NCBI GenBank assembly: GCA_949592205.1
Contig: CATIUR010000001.1
Coordinates: 14,895,501-14,959,500 of the forward strand
Direction of reading: 5' to 3'
Length of the DNA stretch: 64,000 nt
Source: Helichrysum umbraculigerum
Lineage: Eukaryota; Streptophyta; Magnoliopsida; Asterales; Asteraceae
Numbering within the stretch: the stretch's first letter is position 1; each line of letters starts with the position of its first letter. This document shows positions 23,038-33,600 of this stretch, piece by piece. The position numbers were made by a program, and so were the translations under genes. The notes beneath the pieces were generated by a model. The model worked only from the letters and a program-made list of their open reading frames with translations, was not told the origin of the DNA and did no database searches.

Positions 23038-26000
23038 ATGGCATCGTCATCTTCGTCTGATTCTGGTACTTCTATGCTAAGTGTTCATTCTGAACACAAC
23101 ATGAGGGCTTTCTTGAATAAAGAACTTGCCGATGAGTATTTTCACCCTATCATCGATTTCTTGAGTAATTGTCCAGTTACTTATGCCCTTACTGTCGCTC
23201 CACGATTGATTCGATCACATATTCAGGAATTCTGGCAGAATGCAAAGGAAGGGAATGTTAATGGCATTACTCACATTCATTCCACTGTCAAGGGTCAGAA
23301 GGTAATGGTTACTGAGATTGTTCTAAGAGAGATTTTACAGTTTGATGATGAAGGTGGAATTCTGGAATTATCGAGAGAAGATTTGTTTAAAGGCATTATG
23401 GATATGGGGTATGAAGGTTCAGGAAAGACAAGATCAGAATATACTTTCTTGAAGTCATGGTTTTGTCCTCAATGGAAGTTCTACATTCATACTTTTCTGG
23501 TATGTTTGTCTCAAAAGAGAACTAGTTTTAATGAATTTAGTTCTACGATTGCATATCCTATTATCTGCTTGGCACAGGGTATTAAATTTAATATGTCTAG
23601 ATTTATCTTAGATAATATGGTTAGGAATGTAAAGGGTGATACATTCGTTATGTACCCTAGATTTGTTCAGCTATTATTGAATAATCAATTGTCAAATCTG
23701 CCAGCAGAGGATAGTGTGATTGTTAGTTCTACTCTATCTTTGAGAACTATTAAGGCTATGAATCAGTATCAGAATGCTTTTTCTAAGAAGGAAACTGCAT
23801 TATTTTCTACAATGCTAGTTACTCCTTCTGCCACTGGTGGTGTATTACCAACACCATCTGGACCAAATGATGACAGACCAACAAAACAAGTTGGTTCTGA
23901 ACACACATCAGGAGGTGGCATCAAAAGAAAACAAGGGAACAAACAGCCTACCCAATCTAAAGCCAAGAAATCCAAGAAGGCTACACAGGCTATGGAGATT
24001 CCTGTTTCTCCACAGTCTCAGTCAACTGTTCCAACACAACAGGTGAACATACTTGATGAAAATGTTCATTCTGGAAGGGCTGCCACTACTGTTTCTAGCC
24101 CACTGGCAGGGCAGGATAGTGGTAACATTAATCAGACCCAACCAGAGGCAACTATGTTTGATGAACCTATGGGTGATGATTCAAATGTAGGTCCCAGTAC
24201 CAATAACCAAGGGACATCTGCAGTGGCAGATGTGGGCAAGGATTCAACTAAGAGGTCACACTCTAATGTTGATGAGCCTAGTGATACTGATGAATTGACG
24301 ATTTCCTATCTTGTACATGATGTCAATAAACTGTGGAGCAAATATGAGAGGGAAAGGGCTTACAGAAAAGAGGCTCAACAGAAAATTCAAGCTCAGGATG
24401 AGTTAATTGCTAAGCAGAAGGAGATCATTGATCATCAGAAGGCAGAGTTGCTTGATGTGCAGAATAGATTGTTAATGCTTGAGGAGGCTGTCAACAATAT
24501 TCTTTTACCTACGAATAGGTTAAAGGAATCTTCAGGCAAGGGGGAGAAGAAAGCAGATGATGATATTATGCCTGAAGATGATGGTTCAAGAAAAGCAGGT
24601 GATGATGATGATGATGATTCATATGGACCTCATGATGATATGAGTGAAGCAATGATAAATATTGATGAGATGAATGATGATTCTGCAGCTACAGAGGTGA
24701 TTGAGCTTGATGATAATACAGCTACAGAGGTGCTTGAGCTTGATGATAATACAGTTGAGATGAATATATGTGGTAGTAATGAGGCACAATCAGAAGACAC
24801 TGTGGAGTTAGTGTTTGATGATAAAGATGATGATTATGTGCAGAGCAGGGATAAGGCTGAGGAGGAGCTAAATGTATCTGATTATGTGATACATGAAAGT
24901 TTAGATGATGAGATGGTAGATGCTGCAGATGACAGAAGTATGGTGGTATATACTGGTGAAGATTCTTCTGAGAATGTTAATACAAGTGATGGTGCAGGAG
25001 CAGAGCAGACTGATGAAACAGTTTATCAGGCATTTCCATTGAATAAAGGGTTGACTGAGAAAGCTGCACTTAGATTATATTTTTGGGATGTGATGGGTGC
25101 TAACCTGGATGATAAGAAAAGAGTGAGTTTCAGTGATAGGTCAGTGTATGAGGTGGTTGATGATGTTGAAAAAGAGATGAAAGAAGGAGAAGTTGAGATT
25201 AAGGGGGAGCAATCAAAGTCAATTGATGAAGAGAAGAAGTTGCAGACTTTTACAAGAAAGAAATCAATTCCAAGAAGAAAGCCAACTAAAAATTTATCCC
25301 CTGTCAAAACTTCTACCACTGTTGTCACAATTTCAACCACTGTCAACACTAACACAACCACTGTTACATCTACCCCTGTTAGTACACCAACACCTACCAC
25401 TGTTGATACACCAATCACCACTGCTGTCATATCAACCCCTGTCACAACTACCACAACAACAAGACCAAGAGAGGTACCTGTTACAATAAGAGAACCAACT
25501 TCACCACTCAAGCCTAAGTCTAAATTGCCTGTGATTGATCCAAAAGACAAAGGTAAAGGAAAGTTGAAAGAAAAATCAAAAGTGAAAGAAATTAAAGAAC
25601 CTCATATTGAGTCTCATGATATGCTGAGAATGCAAGTAGAAGAAAGAGAAAGGTTGATAAGGAGAGCTGCAGAAGCTAAAGCTGAAGAAGAGGGTGATGA
25701 TGTTAAAATGATTTTGGATGATCTGAGTGTAGTGACTATTACACAGAAAGCTGCAGAGATTGTTAAAGAAAAGACTGCACAAGGATTAAAGCTTCCTGCT
25801 CAAAGAGTTCATGATTATTTAAAGAAGAAGAAAGGTAATGAAGAGGAAGAGTTATCTTCTGGATTTTTGTTGATGAAAAGGTCAAATGAGGAAAGGGCTA
25901 GAAAGAAAAAGCAAGAGGAATTAGCCAAGAAGAGGAGTAAACCTTTACCATATGCTGAAAGGAGAAGACAAATGATCAATGCTCTGTCTGAAAATTATGC

Positions 26001-26454
26001 CCCAGCTAAAATTGTTAAAGGATGGAATATGCAGAAGCTGCAACAGGCATATGATAGGTATATGGGAAGAGATGATGAGTGGACAAAGAAAATGGAAGAG
26101 AATAGGCATTTGAATGCATTGATGAAGGAGAAGAAAGAAAAGGCAGATAAGGAAATGGTAAAGTTTTTGAAAGAAGAAGAGGAAAGAAGAGAAAAAGCAG
26201 CTGCTGAGGCAGCAGAGAAAGCCTTAGAGGATAAGCAGAATGAAGTCAGAAGAAATTCATGGAAAAATCAGATTTCTAAAGACAATGTTATTCCTGATAT
26301 TCCAAGATTTGATCCAGAGCTGAAAAAGAGAATCAAGATTCTGACTGATAGCAAGGAGATTTCTGAAGGACCAAGAAAGGCTAGAATTATAAATTGGGAA
26401 GGAGTAGCAATTGATTATGGTTTCAGAAAAATGATCCTTGAGATCAAGATTTAA
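23038..26454 (+). CDS. Element B third ORF (1138 aa), function unknown
   Basis: Starts MASSSSSDSG. Residues about 30-230 form the block shared with elements A and C (FHPIIDFL, EFW, TEI.LREILQFDD, FCPQWKFYIHTF, SQKRTSF, MYPRFVQLLL). Then a basic segment with KKSKK (possible nuclear signal), a coiled coil (about 430-500), a very acidic part (about 510-720), a Thr/Pro/Val-rich stretch (about 750-815) encoded by eight copies of the LTR motif, and a long Lys/Glu coiled coil (about 880-1100). No clear signal peptide or transmembrane helix, which argues against a classical envelope protein. TAA 26452-26454 is followed by open sequence in the same frame (next entry). Sirevirus third ORFs are called env-like by position only. 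Confidence 0.8.
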   Translation: MASSSSSDSGTSMLSVHSEHNMRAFLNKELADEYFHPIIDFLSNCPVTYALTVAPRLIRSHIQEFWQNAKEGNVNGITHIHSTVKGQKVMVTEIVLREILQFDDEGGILELSREDLFKGIMDMGYEGSGKTRSEYTFLKSWFCPQWKFYIHTFLVCLSQKRTSFNEFSSTIAYPIICLAQGIKFNMSRFILDNMVRNVKGDTFVMYPRFVQLLLNNQLSNLPAEDSVIVSSTLSLRTIKAMNQYQNAFSKKETALFSTMLVTPSATGGVLPTPSGPNDDRPTKQVGSEHTSGGGIKRKQGNKQPTQSKAKKSKKATQAMEIPVSPQSQSTVPTQQVNILDENVHSGRAATTVSSPLAGQDSGNINQTQPEATMFDEPMGDDSNVGPSTNNQGTSAVADVGKDSTKRSHSNVDEPSDTDELTISYLVHDVNKLWSKYERERAYRKEAQQKIQAQDELIAKQKEIIDHQKAELLDVQNRLLMLEEAVNNILLPTNRLKESSGKGEKKADDDIMPEDDGSRKAGDDDDDDSYGPHDDMSEAMINIDEMNDDSAATEVIELDDNTATEVLELDDNTVEMNICGSNEAQSEDTVELVFDDKDDDYVQSRDKAEEELNVSDYVIHESLDDEMVDAADDRSMVVYTGEDSSENVNTSDGAGAEQTDETVYQAFPLNKGLTEKAALRLYFWDVMGANLDDKKRVSFSDRSVYEVVDDVEKEMKEGEVEIKGEQSKSIDEEKKLQTFTRKKSIPRRKPTKNLSPVKTSTTVVTISTTVNTNTTTVTSTPVSTPTPTTVDTPITTAVISTPVTTTTTTRPREVPVTIREPTSPLKPKSKLPVIDPKDKGKGKLKEKSKVKEIKEPHIESHDMLRMQVEERERLIRRAAEAKAEEEGDDVKMILDDLSVVTITQKAAEIVKEKTAQGLKLPAQRVHDYLKKKKGNEEEELSSGFLLMKRSNEERARKKKQEELAKKRSKPLPYAERRRQMINALSENYAPAKIVKGWNMQKLQQAYDRYMGRDDEWTKKMEENRHLNALMKEKKEKADKEMVKFLKEEEERREKAAAEAAEKALEDKQNEVRRNSWKNQISKDNVIPDIPRFDPELKKRIKILTDSKEISEGPRKARIINWEGVAIDYGFRKMILEIKI

Positions 26455-26910
26455 AGGGAAAGAGGATTTGATGACCATGTTGGGAGTATGGTTGATTTGC
26501 TCAGAATCTGTACAAGAGATGATCTTATGGAGTTGTATCAAGTTAGCAGAATCAGGAATAGAAAGAACTCTGAAGCTGTAATTGAAAGACAAATGATGGA
26601 GTTATTGCAAAGCCTGTTTGAACCAGCCAGCATGTATCACTTGTTCTTTCATTGTTATCAAAGGGTTATAACCTGGAGATATTTTGCCAGAGCTGGAGTA
26701 CACATGGTAGTATTTAACAATGGGCAGGTGATCTACATGTTTGATGATCGACACTATGTGCTGGGAACAGGGCTGCTGAATAGATTGGTTGATTTGAAGT
26801 TATCTACAACCATCATTACTGAAGGAGCTTACAAAGCTTTATACATGGTGTTCAATCAACTGCATAAGAGACAAACGATGAAGGAGAAAGAAGAAGAAAA
26901 GAAGGATTGA
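26455..26910 (+). CDS. Element B third ORF, C-terminal block downstream of an in-frame stop
   Basis: The frame continues from the TAA at 26452-26454 without shift to TGA at 26910; an internal ATG is at 26488. The segment WRYFARAGVHMVVFNNG then QVIYMFDDRHYV aligns with WICHSHNGVHVVQLQSS in the element C ORF3 tail, and more loosely with the end of element A's third ORF. It therefore belongs to the ancestral protein. The stop could be a recent inactivating mutation or read through. Confidence 0.7.
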   Translation, partial: RERGFDDHVGSMVDLLRICTRDDLMELYQVSRIRNRKNSEAVIERQMMELLQSLFEPASMYHLFFHCYQRVITWRYFARAGVHMVVFNNGQVIYMFDDRHYVLGTGLLNRLVDLKLSTTIITEGAYKALYMVFNQLHKRQTMKEKEEEKKD

Positions 26911-26939
26911 AACTTGAATCATTACTCTGAATGATCAAG

Positions 26940-26952
26940 TTTAGGGGGAGAT
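26940..26952 (+). promoter_or_regulatory. Polypurine tract of element B
   Basis: TTTAGGGGGAGAT immediately before the 3' LTR start TGTTGAG. Confidence 0.9.
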
Positions 26953-27500
26953 TGTTGAGAACTGAGACACTGCTAGATTTGCTCAGAATACAAGTATTGT
27001 GCCGCTGTTAGAAGTACAACCACTGTTAGTAGTTGCCACTGCTAGTTAGTAGCTGTCGCTGTCAAGTAGTTTGTCTAACAGTGCCACTGTTAGTGTGTAG
27101 TTTGTATTTTGTATCAAGTACTCAACCACTGTTGATAATATACGAGTACTACCCCTGTTAGTGTTATAGATAACCACTGTTGGTTAGATATAGTTGAATA
27201 GAGAGAATTATGGAATAGATATGATTCCATAATAGTTTGATTCTGTAAAGGACTCTATATGTTATAAATAGAGATCCTGTAAAACCCTAGAGTAGGACGA
27301 ATTCATTCTAGTTATTAGCTTCAAGGTTGTAAACCCTAACACAAATTGTGTGTTCGTATTATTGTTAATAATATTGAAGCTTTTGATTAGATATTCTGTT
27401 ATATACAAGTTTGTTCTTCAAGTTATTAATAAACTATTCCGCAAGCTTATTAATAATCAATCAAAGTAATACATACTAAGATCTCTAGCTGGGATCATCA
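26953..27500 (+). repeat. 3' LTR of element B (548 bp)
   Basis: Same length as the 5' LTR; two substitutions seen (near 27203 and at about 27277). TATA box at 27263-27270. Followed by TSD ATCTT. Confidence 0.95.
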
Positions 27501-27505
27501 ATCTT
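27501..27505. repeat. Target site duplication of element B, right copy (ATCTT)
   Basis: Identical to 15573-15577; element C sequence resumes after it. Confidence 0.95.
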
Positions 27506-29176
27506 CATCACATTATCAAGCTCACAAAAGCTATCTTCCTTTGGATAATGTGATTGGTCCCATTGATGCACCCATGCAGACCAGAAGGCAATCAAAAGAC
27601 AATGAAGAAGACATCAACACTTCATTGTATGCATGTTTCTTATCTCAGATAGAGCCTAAGAAAGCAATTGAAGCTTTGAAGGATTCTAGTTGGGTTGAAG
27701 CAATGTAGGAAGAACTGCTTCAATTTAAAATCTAAGAGGTGTGGACTCTAATGGATCTTCCAAAAGGAAAAAGGCCCATTGGCACTAAGTGGGTATTCAG
27801 AAACAAGAAGGATGAAAGAGGGATTGTCATAAAGAACAAGGCAAGATTGGTTGCTCAAGGTTATCCTCAAGAAGAAGGTATTGATTATGATGAAGTTTTT
27901 GTGCCTGTGGCAAGAATTGAAGCAATCAGATTGTTCTTAGCCTATGCATCTTTCAAGAATTTCAAAGTGTATCAAATGGATGTAAAAAGTGCATTTCTTT
28001 ATGGTAAACTTGAGGAAGAATTGTATGTGTGTCAACCTCCAGGATTTTAGGATCCTATGCATCCTGATAAGGTATACAGATTGGATAAGGCATTGTATGG
28101 TTTGCATCAAGCTCCAAGAGCTTGGTATGATACATTATCTGTGTATCTTTTGGAAAATGGATTCAAAAGAGGTTCCATTGATAAGACTTTGTTCACAAAA
28201 AGAATCAAGAGTGATATTCTACTTGTTCAAATATATGTTGATGACATCATTTTTTATTCTACAAAAATTGTTTGTGCAAAGAATTTGAATCTCTAATGCA
28301 TCAGAAATTTAAGATGAGCTCAATGGGTGAGCTAACATTTTTTCTGGGATTGCAAGTAAATCAACAATCTGATGGTATCTTCGTTCATCAAGGGAAATAT
28401 GTGAATGATATTCTAGAAAGGTTTGGATACAAAGATGTGAAGTCTTCTAGCACTCCAATGGAAACACACAAACCACTGGTTGCAGATCTTAGGGGGAGAG
28501 TGTTGATGAACACTTATACAGATCAGTGATTGGATCCCTTATGTATTTAACATCAAGCAGACCAGACATCATGTTTGCAGTATGTGTATGTGCAAGATTC
28601 CAAACAAATCCCAAGCAATCACATCTTCATGCTGTCAAAAGGATCTTTAGATATCGTAAAGGTCAATCAAAATTGGGCCTATGGTATTCAAAAGATTCTG
28701 CATTTGAGCTTATTGCTTATACTGATAGTGATTATGGAGGTGCAAATGTGGATAGAAAGTCCACATCAGGAGGATGTCAATTTTTGGGAGACAGGCTAGT
28801 CTCATGGCAATGCAAAAAGTAAACCACTGTATCCACTTCAACAGCAGAAGAAGAGTACGTTGTTGCAGCAAGTTGTTGTGCTCAGATCTTGTGGATTCAA
28901 AATCAATTACTGGATTATGGTTTGCAATTTTTAAATATTCCCATGTATATTGACAATAACTCTGCTATCAGTATCATCAATAACCCTGTTAAACACTCAA
29001 AAACCAAACACATTGAGATTAGATATCATTTTATCAGAGATTGCAATGAGAAAAGATTGATTCAGATTTTCAAAGTCCATACTGATAATCAATTTGCAGA
29101 TCTATTCACTAAAGCTTTTGATGTGGGTAGATTTACATATTTGATTACAAGTATTGGAATGATCAACTTAACATAA
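27506..29176 (+). pseudogene. pol: Element C RT and RNase H, broken
   Basis: Resumes the pol linker (PMQTRRQSKDNEEDINTSLY, about 27570) and runs through RT (GTKWVFRNKK, VYQMDVKSAFLYG, YVDDIIF) and RNase H (DSDYGG, STAEEEY, LFTKAF) to 29176. Stops: two between 27700 and 27740, TAG at 28048-28050, TAA at 28820-28822. Frameshifts near 28255 and 28490. Same domain order as element B. Non-functional. Confidence 0.9.
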
Positions 29177-29714
29177 ATCTTTTTGATTAATATCATTTTG
29201 TATATATCTCATAAAGTGTTTAATAAGGGTTAATAGTTATTTCTGCTGATGTTAACACTGCCAGTATTTATTTTAATACCGCCAGTGCACAAGTTAACAC
29301 CGCCAGTGCAAATATAACCAATGCCAGTCTAGTTGTTATGTTAACGCTGCCAGTTCTAAGTTGTCATCACCGGTAATAACTAGTACTTGTCATATTTTGG
29401 AACTTTTGTTTTGTGTGTATATACATGTTGTGTGCAGGTTGCAGGATTAGTTTTTGATGTGTGGTTGATCTTTGTTAAACTAAAATCCAAAAGTTTTGTC
29501 ACCACATATTTATTACTGTTTAAGAAAGATTCCAATGTGTTTAAGTACAACTTATTCACATCTTTTTAGGAGAATAATAATATTCTCAGTCTTTCAATCT
29601 TTCTTATTTTCAAGATTCTTATCATTGCTCTGTGTTCCATAAAGTTGTGTTTATCTAAAACTGTCATTCATTATTTCAAAGTTTTTCAAGAAACTTAAAT
29701 CTCTCAAAGAAAAA
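29177..29714 (+). other. Element C spacer, first part
   Basis: Non-coding. Motif copies of the type ACTGCCAGT / ACCGCCAGTGC lie at about 29255-29362. An acceptor-like TGTGTGCAG|GT ends at 29437 after a T/G-rich stretch. Confidence 0.65.
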
Positions 29715-30264
29715 ATGAACTCAAATGTGGAACAAGCTGTGATTGTTAATGAAATCCGAACTTCCTACATGTTTGACAACTACTATTCTCCAAGGGATTA
29801 TTTTTTTGCTGACACATCTGGAAATACAACTTCTGGAAATTCTGACAATGAGATTAAAGAAGAGCCAAATCCGGAGTTGATCAGTTTGGATGAATATCAT
29901 CAAATGGAAGCTATCCAAGAGTACGAGCATGATCATGTAGTTGAAACACTACAAGAGCAGATTCAGCAACTGGATAATTACAACTGGGAGTTAATGCATC
30001 AATGTAGAGAAACTGAGACTAGGCGACGCATTGCAAAAAGATCTCTTCCAAGGAAAATCAAGGACAGAATACTTCATTGGAAATACTTGGCAAAAAGAGC
30101 AAAAAACCAAAGCCAAGATATGGATCAAGTGTAAACTTAATCCATCAAATGAAGCCAGATACAGTTATGTTCCTCCTTACACTTCCCATAGAGATCATCT
30201 GATGAATCGCCATTATGCACAATACATGGAATTTCCGGATCTCCAAGATCCTGAGCTGTTTTAA
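29715..30264 (+). pseudogene. Small extra ORF of element C, frameshifted, unknown function
   Basis: The frame from ATG 29715 (139 aa) contains an acidic N-terminal half and a Gln/Glu-rich segment likely to form a coiled coil (HDHVVETLQEQIQQLDNY). Near 30110-30130 the coding frame seems to move to the one ending at 30264 (ending MEFPDLQDPELF). Element B has no counterpart: its spacer at this place is only about 280 bp before the A-tract. It could be a captured sequence or an accessory ORF of this lineage. I do not recognise it. Confidence 0.45.
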
Positions 30265-30605
30265 CTCTTTGGTTCAAAAAAAAAAAAAAAAATTGGTACA
30301 ACTGCTAGCTATAGTTACAACCGCTAGCTATACTAGTTATAGTTACAAACGTTAGCTATACTAGTTAATCTGTTACTACCGTCAGTCTAACTGTCTGTTT
30401 CCACTGCCAGTGATATTGTTACAGTTAGCACTGCTGGTGTCATTTTCACTGTTTTAAATTAGGGCTTGTAACTACCGCTAGTTTATAACAAGAAAAAGGG
30501 CGAAAATATTTCATTTTCAAATACAACTTTCACTCGCTCTCAAAACTTGAAACCCTCGACCAAAATCATCAAATCCTCACACTCAATTTCAAGTTTAAAT
30601 CGATC
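30265..30605 (+). other. Element C spacer, second part, with A-tract and motif array
   Basis: A run of 17 A (30276-30292) is preceded by CTTTGGTTC; the element B spacer has CTTTTGGTTA before its A-run, so the tract is homologous. From 30299 to 30480 there are copies of ACTGCTAGC, ACCGCTAGC, CCACTGCCAGT and ACCGCTAGT. Confidence 0.7.
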
Positions 30606-33600
30606 ATGGCTTCGTCTTCTTCATCTGAAACTCTTGCAATCGCGGAAAAAAACAACGTTCTCGCATTTTTGAAGAAAGCTCAAGGATCAGATGATTATAA
30701 TGAGATGATTGATTTTCTGTTATGAAGCAACCTTAAAGAAGCTCTTACTGTAAATCCCATCATCTACGTTTCTCATCTAAACGATTTCTGGAAATCGGCA
30801 AAAAGGATAGAAATCGACGGGGTCACAACTATTGTTGGAAAGGTTGCTGGGAAAGTGATCAAAATTTCTGAGGCTTCAATTCGTGCTCATTTGCTACTGC
30901 AAGATGCAGATGGTATGGATTGTTATACTCTTTCTGAAATTTTTGATAAATTAAAATTGTTAGGGTATGAGGGGGAGAATGATGGTAAACTAACATTTTT
31001 CAAATCAATGTTTTGCCCCCATTGGAAATATTTAATTCATACCCTACAACAATGCATTTCTCAAAAAAGAACTTCTTTTGATCAGTTTAGCAGCAATATT
31101 GCAACTGCAATAATCTGCTTAGCAAATGGAGAGAAGTTCAACTTTTCAAAATTAATTTTTACTGGTATGTTGTATAACCTGGAGCATCCCAAAGATAAAT
31201 TTTTAATGTATCCAAGGTTTTTGCAACATATTTTCAACAAAGAATTGAAAGATTTGCCAACTACTGGTGGCAAGATTGTTATCTCTTCTCATTCTAAAAA
31301 GGTTTTTGCAAATATGAAGAGAAAATGTACTGTTAAAGGTACTGCCTTCTCTGAGAAGGTTACACCTTTAACTACACATATGTTGAGTGTATCCTCTTTA
31401 GCAGAAGCTAGTCCATCAACCACTTCTGCACCTGCAGTTCAGGAGGAAGAAACACCCCCTTCCTCTCATCCCAAAACTGCAGAGAAATCATCAAAGAGAA
31501 CAAGGGATCCTAAACCATCCAAACATAAAGCCAAAAAGGCTAAGAAACAGGCATCTGAGGCTCCTCTTTCTCAGATGTCTCAGTCTGAATTAAACAAAAA
31601 TGAGGTAGTTAATGCAGAGGGTGATGACCATATGGAAAGGGCTGCCACTACTGTAACTACCTCAGAAGGAGTACAGGATAGTGGTAATGGAAATAGGACC
31701 CAATCCATGGCAACACAAGATACAGAGATACCAGTAGACTCCTCTAATACAGAGGACCCAGTGGATATCATTGCATCTAGAGGTCCCAGTACCAAGAACA
31801 AAGGGGCCTCTGCTAGTCATGCCAGGCATGATGTAGCTGGTGGTTCCAGTGATCCATCAAAGGAGATTAACACTCCCAGAGATGGTGAGGACAGTTCTTT
31901 ACTAAATGAATTTACGGATACTTGTACCAAGCTGTGTGATCTGGTGAAAAAGCAAGGTGAGGAAATTGCTGATCAAAGAAAGCAATTGTTGGAGTTGAGA
32001 GGATTAGTAGAGAAGCTGATGAATGAAAGAAATATAAGAAAAGAAAAAGCAAAGAAGAAGTCTGAGGGTTTGAAAAGGAAAGTAGTTGAATCAACATCTG
32101 ATTCATCCAGTTCTTCTGAAAGCAGTGACAAAAATGCTAAAGAACAATGGTGCTTCACAGGAGCTGTACGTATGTCTGATGTATCAAAAGATCAAGCTGA
32201 CAAACTTCTTGCAGAAGATGATCAAAGAAAAGAGCTTGAAGCAGAAAATGAGAATCCTCATCTATTTTCAACTCTTGAGACCAATGATGATAAGATTGAT
32301 GATTATGAAGATATGGGTGATGGTGTTGAGACAGAAGAAAGAAAAGTTCTTGGAACTGGTTTGTTTGAAGATGTTCAACCAGAAGAAGTAGAGGCTACTA
32401 TAATGAATGTGATAAATGATGCATTAGATTCGGAGTTGCCTACCTCTGCTTCTGATATTGAGAAACCAGTTTCCACCACTAGGGATAAGGATAGTACCGC
32501 TAGTGATATTCCAGTAGTTTCCACTGCTGGCACTAGTACTACTAGTGAAACTTTATTGGTTTCTTCTGCTCCAACAAATACTACCACCTATGAGCAGCCT
32601 AATGAAGTTAGCACTGTTGGAAAAGATGAACCAGTTACTACTGCAAGTGATGAGCACACTGCTGCTGAAGCTTTAGTTGAAGTTGCCAAATCTGTTCAAA
32701 CAAGAGGTGTGGGTATATCACTGAGGGAGCCTGATGTGGACAAAAGGCCAGAAGGTGTCAAAAGGAATTTAAAAGAAAAGGAAATGTCTGTATCAAAAGA
32801 TAAAGGCAATGGTATTCTAGTGGAGCCAGTGAAGCCAATGAAAAGAAAGCATCTTGAGGCTATAAGTGAAAATGTGGCTAGACAACTTCAAGCCCAATTT
32901 AATGCTGAAAAAGGAGGTGAATACATTGAGGTGGATGTAGGAGATGATATGAAGGTCCTGATGGCCACAGAGGAACAAGTCCACTTTGATCATCTATTAG
33001 CTGATGGAACTCATAAGGTTCAAATGGAAGAGTTCACCCCTGATCAGAGGCTAATGTGGTATCTGGATATGCTAGAACAAAGAAGAAAGCATATGTCAGA
33101 AAAGAAAATGGAGGAGAAAAGAAAGAAAGCTCCTAGTCTTAGGCAGCTAAAAGATAGATATGCAAGAGTGGTGAGGAATTACACTGGACAGACATTGAAA
33201 ACTCTGATGGCTATGGACTTCTATGATCTTGAGAAGAAATACTTAAGGATTCAGAAAGAGAATGAAGAACAGGCCAAGAAAAGAGTAGAAGAGGAAGCAA
33301 AAGATGCTCATGATAAAAAGTTGATTGTAGAGGAAATAGAAAGAAATCAAGGGACTGCAGAGATCAACAGGGCAAAGGCTGAGTTGAAAGGAAAGAAAAA
33401 GAAGAATTGGATGCTTTGAAAAGAAACATTCCAAAGGAAATAATTCAATTAAGAAGAAGAGGAAAGAAGATGGATGCTCAGAATACATTTGAAGAGATGT
33501 CAAAGAATATATATGAATCTAAAGTTGAAACAGAAATTTATACTGAGATGCATTCTACATCTAAGTCTGCATAGTCTACTGAAGAGGAAGTGGTTGATTG

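Larger units (their letters stand above)
15578..27500 (+). mobile_element. Element B: complete, young Sirevirus-type Ty1/copia retrotransposon (11,923 bp)
   Basis: LTRs of 548 bp at 15578-16125 and 26953-27500 start TGTTGAG and end GATCATCA. By eye they differ at two positions. The 5-bp TSD ATCTT is intact on both sides. A PBS for initiator-Met tRNA, open gag, open pol with all catalytic motifs, a third ORF and a PPT are all present. It sits inside the integrase/RT linker of element C. It looks recently inserted and possibly autonomous, apart from one stop in the third ORF and an unusual gag/pol boundary. Confidence 0.95.

Noticed and set aside
25026..25550. 174-aa minus-strand reading frame with Val/Thr/Gly-rich sequence
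   Set aside because: It is the antisense of the Thr/Pro/Val repeat part of element B ORF3; low complexity explains the open frame.
29715..30292. Processed pseudogene: small ORF followed by 17 A
   Set aside because: The A-tract with its CTTTGGTT lead is also present in element B, which lacks the ORF, so the tract belongs to the element.
7418..33419. Third ORFs as true viral envelope glycoproteins
   Set aside because: No signal peptide, fusion peptide or clear transmembrane helix is visible; long acidic and coiled-coil regions are unlike an envelope. Only the position is env-like.
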